Assembly (NCBI RefSeq): GCF_001559075.2
Contig: NZ_CP014015.2
Location: 1,302,001-1,366,000, forward strand
Direction of reading: 5' to 3'
Source: Citrobacter amalonaticus
GTDB taxonomy: Bacteria > Pseudomonadota > Gammaproteobacteria > Enterobacterales > Enterobacteriaceae
DNA length: 64,000 bases
Shown in pieces: positions 19,193 through 27,494 of the stretch (within the stretch, counting starts at the first letter, position 1; the number at the start of each line of letters is the position of its first letter). The position numbers and the translations under genes are program-made. Under the pieces are notes generated by a model. It searched no databases and was not told the DNA's origin. It saw nothing but the letters and a program-made list of their open reading frames with translations.

Positions 19193-19545
19193 CAATTAGG
19201 GCACTTATAAACCTGACCAATCATCTCACTGGCAGTCGGGACAAAGCTGGATAACATGCCCTGGCTCGGGCTGCTGACGCCATAAATCACGTTGCCGCCC
19301 ATCGCTGCTGCCTGGTTGCGCAGGTCATTTGCCGCACCACGCATAGAACCGCCTTCTTCACCGTGCTGACCTGAAAGCCAGTTGCTTTGCTTCCCGGTGG
19401 CCGTGCCAACCAACTGACATTCAGCGCCTGGCTTCTCTTCAACAAAGCGAACGCTTTGCCCGGCGGAACTCAGTTCGTTGCTGGAGCTACAACCCGCCAT
19501 CAGTAGCGCGGCACCGACGATCCCTGCTAAATATTTCACGTGCAT
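19192..19545 (-). CDS. yjeI: Lipoprotein YjeI (DUF4156-like)
   Basis: A 117-residue lipoprotein of unknown function. The signal peptide MHVKYLAGIVGAALLMAGCS ends in the lipobox MAGC. The mature part has a Gly/Ala-rich centre and a final Cys (VYKCPN). An upstream ATG is in frame, but MHVKY with its GGGGAA ribosome site is the better start. An ERIC element abuts its stop codon. Confidence 0.88.
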   Translation of the reverse strand: MHVKYLAGIVGAALLMAGCSSSNELSSAGQSVRFVEEKPGAECQLVGTATGKQSNWLSGQHGEEGGSMRGAANDLRNQAAAMGGNVIYGVSSPSQGMLSSFVPTASEMIGQVYKCPN

Positions 19546-19607
19546 GTTATTCCCCATAATCAATGAGCAGGACGTTTTGTCCGTCACTGAATCTTATACT
19601 AAAAAGA

Positions 19608-19649
19608 TGACCAAAAGAAAAACCCCCGGACATTTCTGCCCGAGGGTTT
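19608..19649 (-). terminator. groESL terminator
   Basis: On the minus strand the stem AAACCCTCGG/CCGGGGGTTT (one mismatch) with a 10-base loop is followed by a T-rich run (TTTTTCTTTT). It lies about 150 bp after the groEL stop, with ERIC copy 3 in between. Confidence 0.75.
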
Positions 19650-19671
19650 CTCATTTTTCGCGAGATATGTA

Positions 19672-19797
19672 TTTAATCAAATAATTCAAGTTGCAGGCAG
19701 GCGGCAAGTTCATGAATCCCCAGGAGCTTACATGAGTAAGTGACTGGGGTGAACGAACGCAGCCAACGAACCTGCGGCTTGAAGTATGAAGATTAAA
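19672..19797. repeat. ERIC element, copy 3 (near-consensus core)
   Basis: A 126-bp element with the best core of the three: AATCCCCAGGAGCTTACATG and AGTAAGTGACTGGGGTGAAC. It lies between the groEL stop codon and the groESL terminator, so it would form part of the groESL 3' untranslated region. Confidence 0.92.
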
Positions 19798-21444
19798 TTA
19801 CATCATGCCGCCCATACCACCCATGCCGCCCATACCGCCAGCAGCACCTAAGTCAGGCGCGTCGCCTTTCGGCAGGTCAGTTACCATGCACTCGGTGGTG
19901 ATCATCAGACCAGCCACAGAAGCCGCGTACTGCAGAGCAGAACGGGTTACTTTGGTTGGATCCAGGATACCCATGTCGATCATGTTGCCGTATTCTTCGG
20001 TCGCTGCGTTGTAACCGTAGTTGCCATCACCCGCTTTCACGGTGTTAGCGACAACAGACGGTTCTTCGCCGCAGTTCAGAACGATCTGACGCAGCGGAGA
20101 TTCCATTGCGCGCAGCGCAACTTTGATACCCACGTTCTGATCTTCGTTCTGACCTTTCAGGCCAGCGATTTTGGAGGCTACGCGAATCAGCGCCACGCCA
20201 CCACCGGCAACCACGCCTTCTTCTACCGCAGCACGGGTCGCGTGCAGGGCATCTTCAACGCGGGCTTTTTTCTCTTTCATTTCAACTTCGGTCGCAGCAC
20301 CAACCTTGATAACGGCTACGCCGCCTGCCAGTTTCGCTACGCGCTCCTGCAGTTTTTCGCGGTCGTAATCGGAGGTGGCTTCTTCGATCTGCTGACGAAT
20401 CTGCGTCACACGACCCTGGATTGCCGCTTCGTCACCCACGCCATCGATGATGGTGGTGGTGTCTTTGTTGATCACCACGCGTTTTGCCTGACCCAGGTCT
20501 TCCAGCGTTGCTTTTTCCAGCTCCATACCGATCTCTTCAGAGATTACGGTACCACCGGTCAGAGTCGCGATATCCTGCAGCATCGCTTTACGACGATCGC
20601 CGAAGCCAGGTGCTTTAACCGCAGCCACTTTCACGATGCCACGCATGGTGTTAACCACCAGCGTTGCCAGCGCTTCGCCTTCCACATCTTCAGCGATGAT
20701 CAGCAGCGGTTTACCTGCTTTCGCAACGGCTTCCAGAACCGGCAGCATTTCGCGGATGTTGGAGATTTTCTTGTCAGCCAGCAGGATGAACGGGCTTTCC
20801 AGTTCTACTGCGCCAGTTTCCGGCTTGTTGATGAAGTACGGGGACAGGTAGCCACGGTCGAACTGCATACCTTCAACGACGTCCAGTTCGTCCTGCAGAC
20901 CGGTACCGTCTTCAACGGTGATCACGCCTTCTTTACCGACTTTGTCCATCGCTTCCGCGATCAGTTTACCTACGGTTTCGTCGGAGTTAGCGGAGATGGT
21001 ACCAACCTGAGCAATGGCTTTAGAGTCGGAGCACGGTACGGACAGCGCTTTCAGTTCTTCAACCGCAGCCGCAACCGCTTTGTCGATACCACGCTTCAGA
21101 TCCATCGGGTTCATACCCGCAGCAACGGCTTTCAGACCTTCAGTGATGATGGACTGAGCCAGTACGGTCGCGGTGGTGGTACCGTCGCCTGCAGCGTCAT
21201 TCGCTTTAGAGGCGACTTCTTTCACCATCTGCGCGCCCATGTTTTCGAACTTGTCTTCCAGTTCGATTTCACGTGCGACGGAAACACCATCTTTAGTGAT
21301 GGTCGGTGCACCGAAGGATTTGTCCAGAACGACGTTACGGCCTTTCGGACCGAGGGTGACTTTCACTGCGTCTGCCAGTACGTTTACGCCGCGCAGCATT
21401 TTCACACGAGCGTCGTTACCGAATTTTACGTCTTTAGCTGCCAT
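19798..21444 (-). CDS. groEL: Chaperonin GroEL (Hsp60)
   Basis: Subunit of the 14-mer ATP-driven folding chamber. The 548-residue protein has the family length. GDGTTTATVLAQ (about residues 86-97) is the ATP-binding loop. The C-terminus is the flexible Gly-Gly-Met repeat tail. It lies 43 bp after groES in one operon driven by the heat-shock promoter near 21870. The long open frames opposite it are codon-bias shadows. Confidence 0.99.
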   Translation of the reverse strand: MAAKDVKFGNDARVKMLRGVNVLADAVKVTLGPKGRNVVLDKSFGAPTITKDGVSVAREIELEDKFENMGAQMVKEVASKANDAAGDGTTTATVLAQSIITEGLKAVAAGMNPMDLKRGIDKAVAAAVEELKALSVPCSDSKAIAQVGTISANSDETVGKLIAEAMDKVGKEGVITVEDGTGLQDELDVVEGMQFDRGYLSPYFINKPETGAVELESPFILLADKKISNIREMLPVLEAVAKAGKPLLIIAEDVEGEALATLVVNTMRGIVKVAAVKAPGFGDRRKAMLQDIATLTGGTVISEEIGMELEKATLEDLGQAKRVVINKDTTTIIDGVGDEAAIQGRVTQIRQQIEEATSDYDREKLQERVAKLAGGVAVIKVGAATEVEMKEKKARVEDALHATRAAVEEGVVAGGGVALIRVASKIAGLKGQNEDQNVGIKVALRAMESPLRQIVLNCGEEPSVVANTVKAGDGNYGYNAATEEYGNMIDMGILDPTKVTRSALQYAASVAGLMITTECMVTDLPKGDAPDLGAAGGMGGMGGMGGMM

Positions 21445-21487
21445 TTTCTCTTTCCCTTAAATTCGTATGTTCAGTGTCGTTCGCGGA

Positions 21488-21781
21488 TTACGCTTCAACA
21501 ATTGCCAGGATGTCGCTTTCAGACATGATCAACACTTCTTCATTGTCGATCTTCTCAGATTTCACACCGTAACCATCGTTGAAAATCACGATGTCGCCGA
21601 CTTTCACGTCCAGCGGTTGCACGGTACCGTTATCCAGGATGCGACCCTTACCGACAGCGATGATTTCGCCACGAGTTGATTTACCCGCTGCAGAACCGGT
21701 CAGAACGATGCCGCCAGCAGATTTGGACTCAACTTCTTTACGTTTAACGATCACGCGATCATGTAACGGACGAATACTCAT
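21488..21781 (-). CDS. groES: Co-chaperonin GroES (Hsp10)
   Basis: The 97-residue lid of the GroEL chamber, a heptamer. It begins MSIRPLHDRVIVKRKEVESK, and the mobile loop follows with GGIVLTG near residues 23-29, which contacts GroEL. It is the first gene of the operon. Confidence 0.99.
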   Translation of the reverse strand: MSIRPLHDRVIVKRKEVESKSAGGIVLTGSAAGKSTRGEIIAVGKGRILDNGTVQPLDVKVGDIVIFNDGYGVKSEKIDNEEVLIMSESDILAIVEA

Positions 21782-21859
21782 TGATAGCTCTCCTTTGAGA
21801 AAGTCATTATCAGTTATGGGTGACGCCGGCCCGCTAAGGTTCCCGGCTAGTGACCAGAG

Positions 21860-21888
21860 AGATGGGGATGGGTTTTTGCCCCTTCAAG
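21860..21888 (-). promoter_or_regulatory. Sigma-32 promoter of groESL
   Basis: On the minus strand CTTGAA is separated by 15 bp from CCCCATCT, matching the heat-shock sigma factor consensus. It lies about 80 bp before groES. The -35 box lies within a small inverted repeat (GCCCCTTGAAGGGGC). Confidence 0.88.
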
Positions 21889-22053
21889 GGGCAACGTGAA
21901 AAAAAATTCTGATCAGCAAAAAATCCTGCAAAAAACCTACTTACCTCACATTTCTCGCCTATTTAATCGCTGGCGTCATAAGCAAATCCGATTGTGATAA
22001 CATCGAAAACCTGCGCAGTTGCCTGGAATTCAGGCGCAAATGGATAACAACTC

Positions 22054-23304
22054 ATGAGTGGACTGAAACAAGAGCTGGGACTGGCTCAGGGCATTGGCCT
22101 GTTGTCGACATCATTATTGGGAACAGGCGTGTTTGCCGTCCCGGCCCTGGCGGCACTGGTGGCAGGCAATAACAGCCTGTGGGCCTGGCCAGTTTTGATT
22201 GTTCTGGTGTTTCCCGTTGCGATTGTGTTTGCCCTGCTAGGCCGCCATTACCCCAGCGCAGGCGGCGTCGCACATTTCGTCGGTATGGCGTTTGGCCCAC
22301 ATCTTGAACGGGTCACCGGCTGGCTGTTTCTGTCCGTCATTCCCGTAGGTCTTCCTGCCGCGCTGCACATTGCCGCCGGGTTTGGTCAGGCGATGTTTGG
22401 CTGGCACGGCTGGCAACTGTTGCTGGCCGAACTTGGCACCCTGGCGCTGGTGTGGTTTATCGGTTCACGCGGCGCGAGCTCCAGCGCGAACCTGCAAACG
22501 GTGATTGCGGGTCTGATCGTGGCGCTGATTGTCGCTATCTGGTGGGCTGGCGACCTTCAACCGGCAGAGATTCCTTTCCCTGCGCCAGGCGATATTGAGA
22601 TGTCGGGGTTGTTTTCCGCACTGTCGGTGATGTTCTGGTGTTTCGTCGGTCTGGAAGCGTTCGCCCACCTGGCCTCTGAATTCAAGGATCCGGAGCGGGA
22701 TTTCCCGCGCGCGCTGATGATTGGTCTGCTGCTGGCCGGTTCGGTCTATTGGGCCTGCACCGTTGTGGTTCTGCACTTTGACGCCTATGGCGAAACGATG
22801 GCAGCGGCGGCCTCGTTACCGGAAATCGTCGTGCAATTGTTTGGCGTCCAGGCGCTATGGGTAGCCTGTGTGATCGGTTATCTGGCCTGCTTTGCCAGTC
22901 TCAACATTTATATACAGAGTTTTGCCCGTCTGGTGTGGTCACAGGCGCAATACAAACCAGACCATTATCTGGCCCGCCTCTCCTCCCGTCATATTCCACG
23001 CAATGCGCTCAATGCCGTGCTGGGCTGCTGTGTGGTCAGTACGCTGTGCATTTATGCGTTAGAGATCAATCTCGATGCGCTCATCGTCTACGCCAATGGC
23101 ATCTTTATCATGATCTATCTGCTGTGCATGCTGGCAGGGTGTCGCCTGTTGAAAGGTCGGTATCGCGCGCTGGCGATGGTGGGCGGATTATTATGCCTTC
23201 TGTTACTGGCAATGGTCGGCTGGAAGAGTCTGTATGCGCTGATTATGCTGGTGATACTGTGGCTGTTTTTGCCACAACGAAAAAAGGTTGAACATCACTT
23301 ATAG
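22054..23304 (+). CDS. yjeH: L-methionine/branched-chain amino acid exporter YjeH
   Basis: An APC-superfamily transporter of 416 residues with about twelve membrane helices. Escherichia YjeH exports methionine, leucine, isoleucine and valine. The N-terminal GIGLLSTSLLGTGVFAVPAL corresponds to the broken helix 1 that binds substrate in this fold. It is divergent from groES and convergent with fxsA. Confidence 0.92.
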   Translation: MSGLKQELGLAQGIGLLSTSLLGTGVFAVPALAALVAGNNSLWAWPVLIVLVFPVAIVFALLGRHYPSAGGVAHFVGMAFGPHLERVTGWLFLSVIPVGLPAALHIAAGFGQAMFGWHGWQLLLAELGTLALVWFIGSRGASSSANLQTVIAGLIVALIVAIWWAGDLQPAEIPFPAPGDIEMSGLFSALSVMFWCFVGLEAFAHLASEFKDPERDFPRALMIGLLLAGSVYWACTVVVLHFDAYGETMAAAASLPEIVVQLFGVQALWVACVIGYLACFASLNIYIQSFARLVWSQAQYKPDHYLARLSSRHIPRNALNAVLGCCVVSTLCIYALEINLDALIVYANGIFIMIYLLCMLAGCRLLKGRYRALAMVGGLLCLLLLAMVGWKSLYALIMLVILWLFLPQRKKVEHHL

Positions 23305-23320
23305 GCCGGTTCAGCGAAAA

Positions 23321-23352
23321 GGCCCGGTGGCGCTTACGCTTACCGGGCCTAC
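23321..23352. repeat. REP element between yjeH and fxsA
   Basis: A palindrome, GGCCCGGTGGCGCTTACGCT and TACCGGGCCTAC, of the REP type between convergent genes. It may also act as a transcription stop or mRNA stabiliser. Confidence 0.75.
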
Positions 23353-23357
23353 AGGAA

Positions 23358-23834
23358 TCAGTCGCGACGATCGTCTTTGTGTTCGATACGGTCACGTTCT
23401 TCATCTTTGCGCTGGAACTCGCCGTCAAAGGTGTCGCCACCGCCGGTTCCGGCGCTAAAGCCGCCACCCGGCATCCGGGAAAAGCGCAAATGCGGCAGCA
23501 GCTTCATCGTCAGATGCTTCTGCACAGGGGGTAATAAAAGAAGAAGACCAAGGAAATCGGTGAAAAAGCCTGGCAACAACAGCAACAGACCCGCGATGAT
23601 CAGCGAAACACTCTTAATCATCTCTTCAGCCGGGCTCTCTCCTGCCGCCATTTTCTGCTGCATCAGCAAAAAGTTCTTAAATCCCTGGTTGCGAACCAGC
23701 GACATCCCGATGACCGAGGTGAAGATCACCAGAATGAGCGTCATCAGTACACCCATCACATGGGCGACCTGAATGAAGATAGAAATCTCAATATAAACAT
23801 AGAGAAAGACTGCAAGTAACGGTATCCAGCGCAA
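23358..23834 (-). CDS. fxsA: Membrane protein FxsA
   Basis: A cytoplasmic membrane protein named for suppressing F exclusion of phage T7 when overproduced; its normal role is not known. The 158-residue form has about three membrane helices, a GFFTDFLGLLLLLPP segment, and a Gly-rich then charged tail. I chose the TTG seven bases after AGGAG as the start because it gives the family length; an ATG five codons upstream is in frame but too close to a ribosome site. Confidence 0.88.
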   Translation of the reverse strand: MRWIPLLAVFLYVYIEISIFIQVAHVMGVLMTLILVIFTSVIGMSLVRNQGFKNFLLMQQKMAAGESPAEEMIKSVSLIIAGLLLLLPGFFTDFLGLLLLLPPVQKHLTMKLLPHLRFSRMPGGGFSAGTGGGDTFDGEFQRKDEERDRIEHKDDRRD

Positions 23835-23970
23835 AAGGATTCTCCTCAAACGACCGCCGTGGTGCGCACGTCGGTCCGAAAATAGTTGCGATTCGCATTA
23901 GTCGGATATAGGGGTGGTTCGCAAAATTTCAAGCTGTTTGTACACTTATTTTTAGAGTTAATCCTAAAGC

Positions 23971-24037
23971 GGTGACCTATTTCACAAAATAATAATTAAG
24001 GAGTAATTTACCACACTTAAAGTGATCCAGATTACGG
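23971..24037 (+). promoter_or_regulatory. CRP-like sites in the fxsA-aspA gap
   Basis: GGTGACCTATTTCACA (23971-23986) matches nine of ten core positions of the CRP consensus TGTGA-N6-TCACA. A weaker AGTGATCCAGATTACGG lies at 24021-24037. aspA is controlled by CRP and FNR in Escherichia, so either site could serve it. No gene is visible in the rest of this 340-bp gap. Confidence 0.5.
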
Positions 24038-24174
24038 CACAATTTCTGGAGCAGAATATGATCTCGTTGACCAGACCGATGTAGGGGATAATCGTCGGTC
24101 AAGAAACAATCGAAACCACATATATTCTGTGTGTTTAGTGCATTCATTGGCAGCTTTAAATAAAGAAGGTTCAC

Positions 24175-25611
24175 ATGTTAAACAACATTCGTATCGAAGA
24201 AGATCTGTTGGGTACCAGGGAAGTTCCAGCCGAAGCCTACTATGGTGTTCACACTCTGAGAGCGATTGAAAACTTCTACATCAGCAACAACAAAATCAGT
24301 GACATCCCTGAATTTGTGCGCGGCATGGTAATGGTTAAGAAGGCCGCTGCTCTGGCAAACAAAGAGTTGCAGACCATCCCTAAAAGTGTAGCGAATGCTA
24401 TCATTGCCGCATGTGATGAAGTCCTGAATAACGGCAAATGCATGGACCAGTTCCCGGTAGACGTTTACCAGGGTGGTGCAGGCACCTCCGTCAACATGAA
24501 TACCAACGAAGTGCTGGCCAATATCGGGCTGGAACTGATGGGTCACCAGAAAGGTGAATATCAGTACCTGAACCCGAACGACCACGTGAACAAATGTCAG
24601 TCTACTAACGACGCCTACCCAACCGGTTTCCGCATCGCCGTTTACGCTTCTATCGTTAAACTGGTCGACGCAATCAACCAACTGCGTGAAGGTTTTGAGC
24701 GTAAAGCTGTTGAGTTCCAGGACATTCTGAAAATGGGTCGTACCCAGTTGCAGGATGCGGTTCCGATGACCCTGGGTCAGGAATTCCGTGCTTTCAGCGT
24801 ACTGCTGAAAGAAGAAGTGAAAAACATCGAACGTACCGCTGAACTGCTGCTGGAAGTTAACCTCGGCGCAACAGCTATCGGTACCGGTCTGAACACACCG
24901 AAAGAATACTCTCCGCTGGCCGTACAGAAACTGGCGGAAGTGACGGGCTTTGCCTGCGTTCCGGCTGAAGACTTAATCGAAGCGACCTCTGACTGCGGCG
25001 CTTACGTGATGGTACACGGCGCGCTGAAACGCCTGGCTGTGAAGATGTCCAAAATCTGTAACGACCTGCGCTTGCTCTCCTCTGGCCCACGTGCCGGCCT
25101 GAATGAGATCAACCTGCCGGAACTGCAGGCGGGCTCTTCTATCATGCCAGCAAAAGTGAACCCGGTCGTACCGGAAGTCGTCAACCAGGTGTGCTTCAAA
25201 GTCATCGGTAACGACATCACCGTCACCATGGCATCTGAAGCGGGTCAGCTGCAGCTGAACGTGATGGAGCCCGTGATTGGTCAGGCGATGTTTGAGTCCA
25301 TTCACATCCTCAGCAACGCCTGCTACAACCTGCTGGAGAAATGTGTTAACGGTATTACCGCTAACAAAGAAGTGTGCGAAGGGTATGTCTACAACTCTAT
25401 TGGTATCGTCACTTACCTCAACCCGTTCATCGGCCACCACAACGGCGACATCGTTGGTAAGATTTGCGCCGAGACCGGTAAGAGCGTACGTGAAGTGGTG
25501 CTGGAGCGCGGTCTGTTGACTGAAGCTGAGCTGGACGATATTTTCTCCGCACAGAACCTGATGCACCCGGCTTACAAAGCAAAACGCTATACTGATGAAA
25601 ACGAACAGTAA
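24175..25611 (+). CDS. aspA: Aspartate ammonia-lyase
   Basis: Converts L-aspartate to fumarate and ammonia, feeding anaerobic fumarate respiration. The 478-residue protein belongs to the fumarase/aspartase superfamily. The signature GSSIMPAKVNP holds the flexible-loop catalytic Ser. It is followed by its own terminator and then dcuA, the matching dicarboxylate antiporter. Confidence 0.98.
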   Translation: MLNNIRIEEDLLGTREVPAEAYYGVHTLRAIENFYISNNKISDIPEFVRGMVMVKKAAALANKELQTIPKSVANAIIAACDEVLNNGKCMDQFPVDVYQGGAGTSVNMNTNEVLANIGLELMGHQKGEYQYLNPNDHVNKCQSTNDAYPTGFRIAVYASIVKLVDAINQLREGFERKAVEFQDILKMGRTQLQDAVPMTLGQEFRAFSVLLKEEVKNIERTAELLLEVNLGATAIGTGLNTPKEYSPLAVQKLAEVTGFACVPAEDLIEATSDCGAYVMVHGALKRLAVKMSKICNDLRLLSSGPRAGLNEINLPELQAGSSIMPAKVNPVVPEVVNQVCFKVIGNDITVTMASEAGQLQLNVMEPVIGQAMFESIHILSNACYNLLEKCVNGITANKEVCEGYVYNSIGIVTYLNPFIGHHNGDIVGKICAETGKSVREVVLERGLLTEAELDDIFSAQNLMHPAYKAKRYTDENEQ

Positions 25612-25633
25612 TCGTACAGGGTAGTACCAAGGA

Positions 25634-25661
25634 GGGCACGTCAGATGACGTGCCCTTTTTC
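25634..25661 (+). terminator. aspA terminator
   Basis: Stem GGGCACGTCA/TGACGTGCCC followed by a T-run. It separates aspA from dcuA, so some of the dcuA message may come from read-through or from a promoter within 25662-25725. Confidence 0.85.
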
Positions 25662-25725
25662 TTATTAGAAGTTACTAAATAACAACAATTTAATATCAAC
25701 TTGTTAAACAACAAGGAAGGCTAAT

Positions 25726-27027
25726 ATGATAGTTGTCGAACTTATCATTGTTTTGCTGGCAATCTTTTTGGGCGCCAGACTTGGGGGCATCGGGATTGGA
25801 TTTGCAGGTGGACTGGGTGTTCTGGTTCTTGCCGCTATCGGCGTGAAACCGGGTAACATTCCGTTCGATGTGATTTCCATCATCATGGCGGTTATTGCTG
25901 CTATCTCTGCGATGCAGGTGGCGGGCGGTCTGGACTATCTGGTTAACCAGACAGAAAAACTGCTGCGTCGGAATCCGAAATACATCACGATCCTTGCTCC
26001 GATCGTGACCTATTTCCTGACTATTTTTGCAGGCACCGGGAACATCTCCCTGGCAACGCTGCCGGTTATCGCTGAAGTGGCGAAGGAACAGGGCATCAAG
26101 CCTTGCCGTCCGCTCTCCACCGCGGTGGTTTCCGCTCAGATAGCGATCACCGCATCGCCTATCTCTGCTGCGGTCGTATACATGTCTTCGGTCATGGAAG
26201 GCCATGGCATTAGCTACATCCACCTGCTGTCCGTGGTCATTCCGTCCACGCTGCTGGCAGTGCTGGTGATGTCCTTCCTCGTAACCATGCTGTTCAACTC
26301 CAAACTCTCTGACGATCCGGTATACCGCAAACGTCTGGAAGAGGGTTTGATTGAGCTGCGCGGTGAGAAGCAGATCGAAATCAAACCGATGGCGAAAAAC
26401 TCCGTCTGGCTGTTCCTGCTGGGCGTGGTGTGCGTAGTCGTTTATGCGATCGTCAACAGCCCGAGTCTCGGTCTGGTTGAGAAACCGCTGATGAACACCA
26501 CTAACGCTATCCTGATCATCATGCTGAGCGTCGCGACGCTGACCACGATCCTGTGCAAAGTGGAAACTGACGCTATCCTCAACTCCAGCACCTTCAAAGC
26601 CGGTATGAGCGCCTGTATTTGTATCCTGGGCGTTGCATGGCTGGGTGACACTTTCGTGTCTCACAACATTGACTGGATCAAAGATACTGCAGGTGAAGTG
26701 ATTCAGGGCCATCCGTGGCTGCTGGCCGTCATCTTCTTCTTTGCTTCTGCACTGCTGTACTCTCAGGCAGCAACCGCTAAAGCACTGATGCCGATGGCGC
26801 TGGCGCTGAACGTTTCCCCGCTGACTGCCGTTGCGTCTTTCGCTGCGGTTTCTGGTCTGTTCATTCTGCCTACTTACCCAACGCTGGTTGCGGCGGTACA
26901 GATGGATGACACCGGGACAACGCGTATCGGTAAATTTGTCTTTAACCACCCGTTCTTCATCCCTGGTACGCTGGGTGTCGTACTGGCGGTCTGCTTCGGC
27001 TTCCTGCTGGGCAGTTTCATGCTGTAA
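25726..27027 (+). CDS. dcuA: Anaerobic C4-dicarboxylate antiporter DcuA
   Basis: Exchanges external aspartate or fumarate for internal succinate across the inner membrane. The 433-residue protein has about ten membrane helices and is typical of the Dcu family from its start (MIVVELIIVLLAIFLGARLG) to its end. Placement after aspA links uptake of aspartate to its deamination; fumarate is then reduced by FrdABCD. Confidence 0.97.
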   Translation: MIVVELIIVLLAIFLGARLGGIGIGFAGGLGVLVLAAIGVKPGNIPFDVISIIMAVIAAISAMQVAGGLDYLVNQTEKLLRRNPKYITILAPIVTYFLTIFAGTGNISLATLPVIAEVAKEQGIKPCRPLSTAVVSAQIAITASPISAAVVYMSSVMEGHGISYIHLLSVVIPSTLLAVLVMSFLVTMLFNSKLSDDPVYRKRLEEGLIELRGEKQIEIKPMAKNSVWLFLLGVVCVVVYAIVNSPSLGLVEKPLMNTTNAILIIMLSVATLTTILCKVETDAILNSSTFKAGMSACICILGVAWLGDTFVSHNIDWIKDTAGEVIQGHPWLLAVIFFFASALLYSQAATAKALMPMALALNVSPLTAVASFAAVSGLFILPTYPTLVAAVQMDDTGTTRIGKFVFNHPFFIPGTLGVVLAVCFGFLLGSFML

Positions 27028-27036
27028 GTGTTACCT

Positions 27037-27065
27037 GCGGGGCGTGTTCACGCCCCGCATTTCCC
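27037..27065 (+). terminator. dcuA terminator
   Basis: A perfect 10-bp stem (GCGGGGCGTG/CACGCCCCGC) with a TT turn, followed by a T/C-rich tract. It is very stable, though the T-run is short. Confidence 0.75.
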
Positions 27066-27146
27066 TCCCCTTTGTCTAACATCCTTCCCTCGTCCGTTGT
27101 ATAGTGACCACTCTTTTGCCGGTCATTCTGTTCATTCGAGGTGTTT

Positions 27147-27494
27147 ATGCATGATGTAAGTCGTCAGGATATCTCCCTCTCCGATGCCGTTGTGGTGCTC
27201 TGTACCGCGCCGGATGAAGCCACCGCTCAGGATCTGGCGGCCAAAGTGCTGGCAGAAAAACTGGCGGCCTGCGCCACGATTATTCCCGGTGCCACCTCGC
27301 TGTATTACTGGGAAGGAAAACTGGATCAGGAATACGAAGTCCAGATGATCTTAAAAACCTCGGTGGCACACCAGGACGCCTTACTCGATTGCCTGAAGTC
27401 TCATCACCCGTATCAAACGCCCGAGCTTCTGGTTTTACCCGTTACTCACGGAGACAGTGATTACCTCTCATGGCTCAACGCATCCTTACGCTGA
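27147..27494 (+). CDS. cutA: Divalent-cation tolerance protein CutA
   Basis: A trimeric cytoplasmic protein of 115 residues linked to copper tolerance in older genetic work; its exact role is unsettled. The core AACATIIPGATSLYYWEGKL is diagnostic. The start is the ATG at 27147, five bases after GAGG. The 3' end overlaps dsbD by 25 bp. Confidence 0.93.
   Translation: MHDVSRQDISLSDAVVVLCTAPDEATAQDLAAKVLAEKLAACATIIPGATSLYYWEGKLDQEYEVQMILKTSVAHQDALLDCLKSHHPYQTPELLVLPVTHGDSDYLSWLNASLR

Noticed and set aside
20242..21528. Long open frame opposite groEL
   Set aside because: It mirrors the biased codons of a highly expressed gene; there is no ribosome site and the translation is low in complexity of known domains.
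25696..26949. Open frame opposite dcuA
   Set aside because: His- and Arg-rich translation typical of an antisense shadow of a membrane protein gene.
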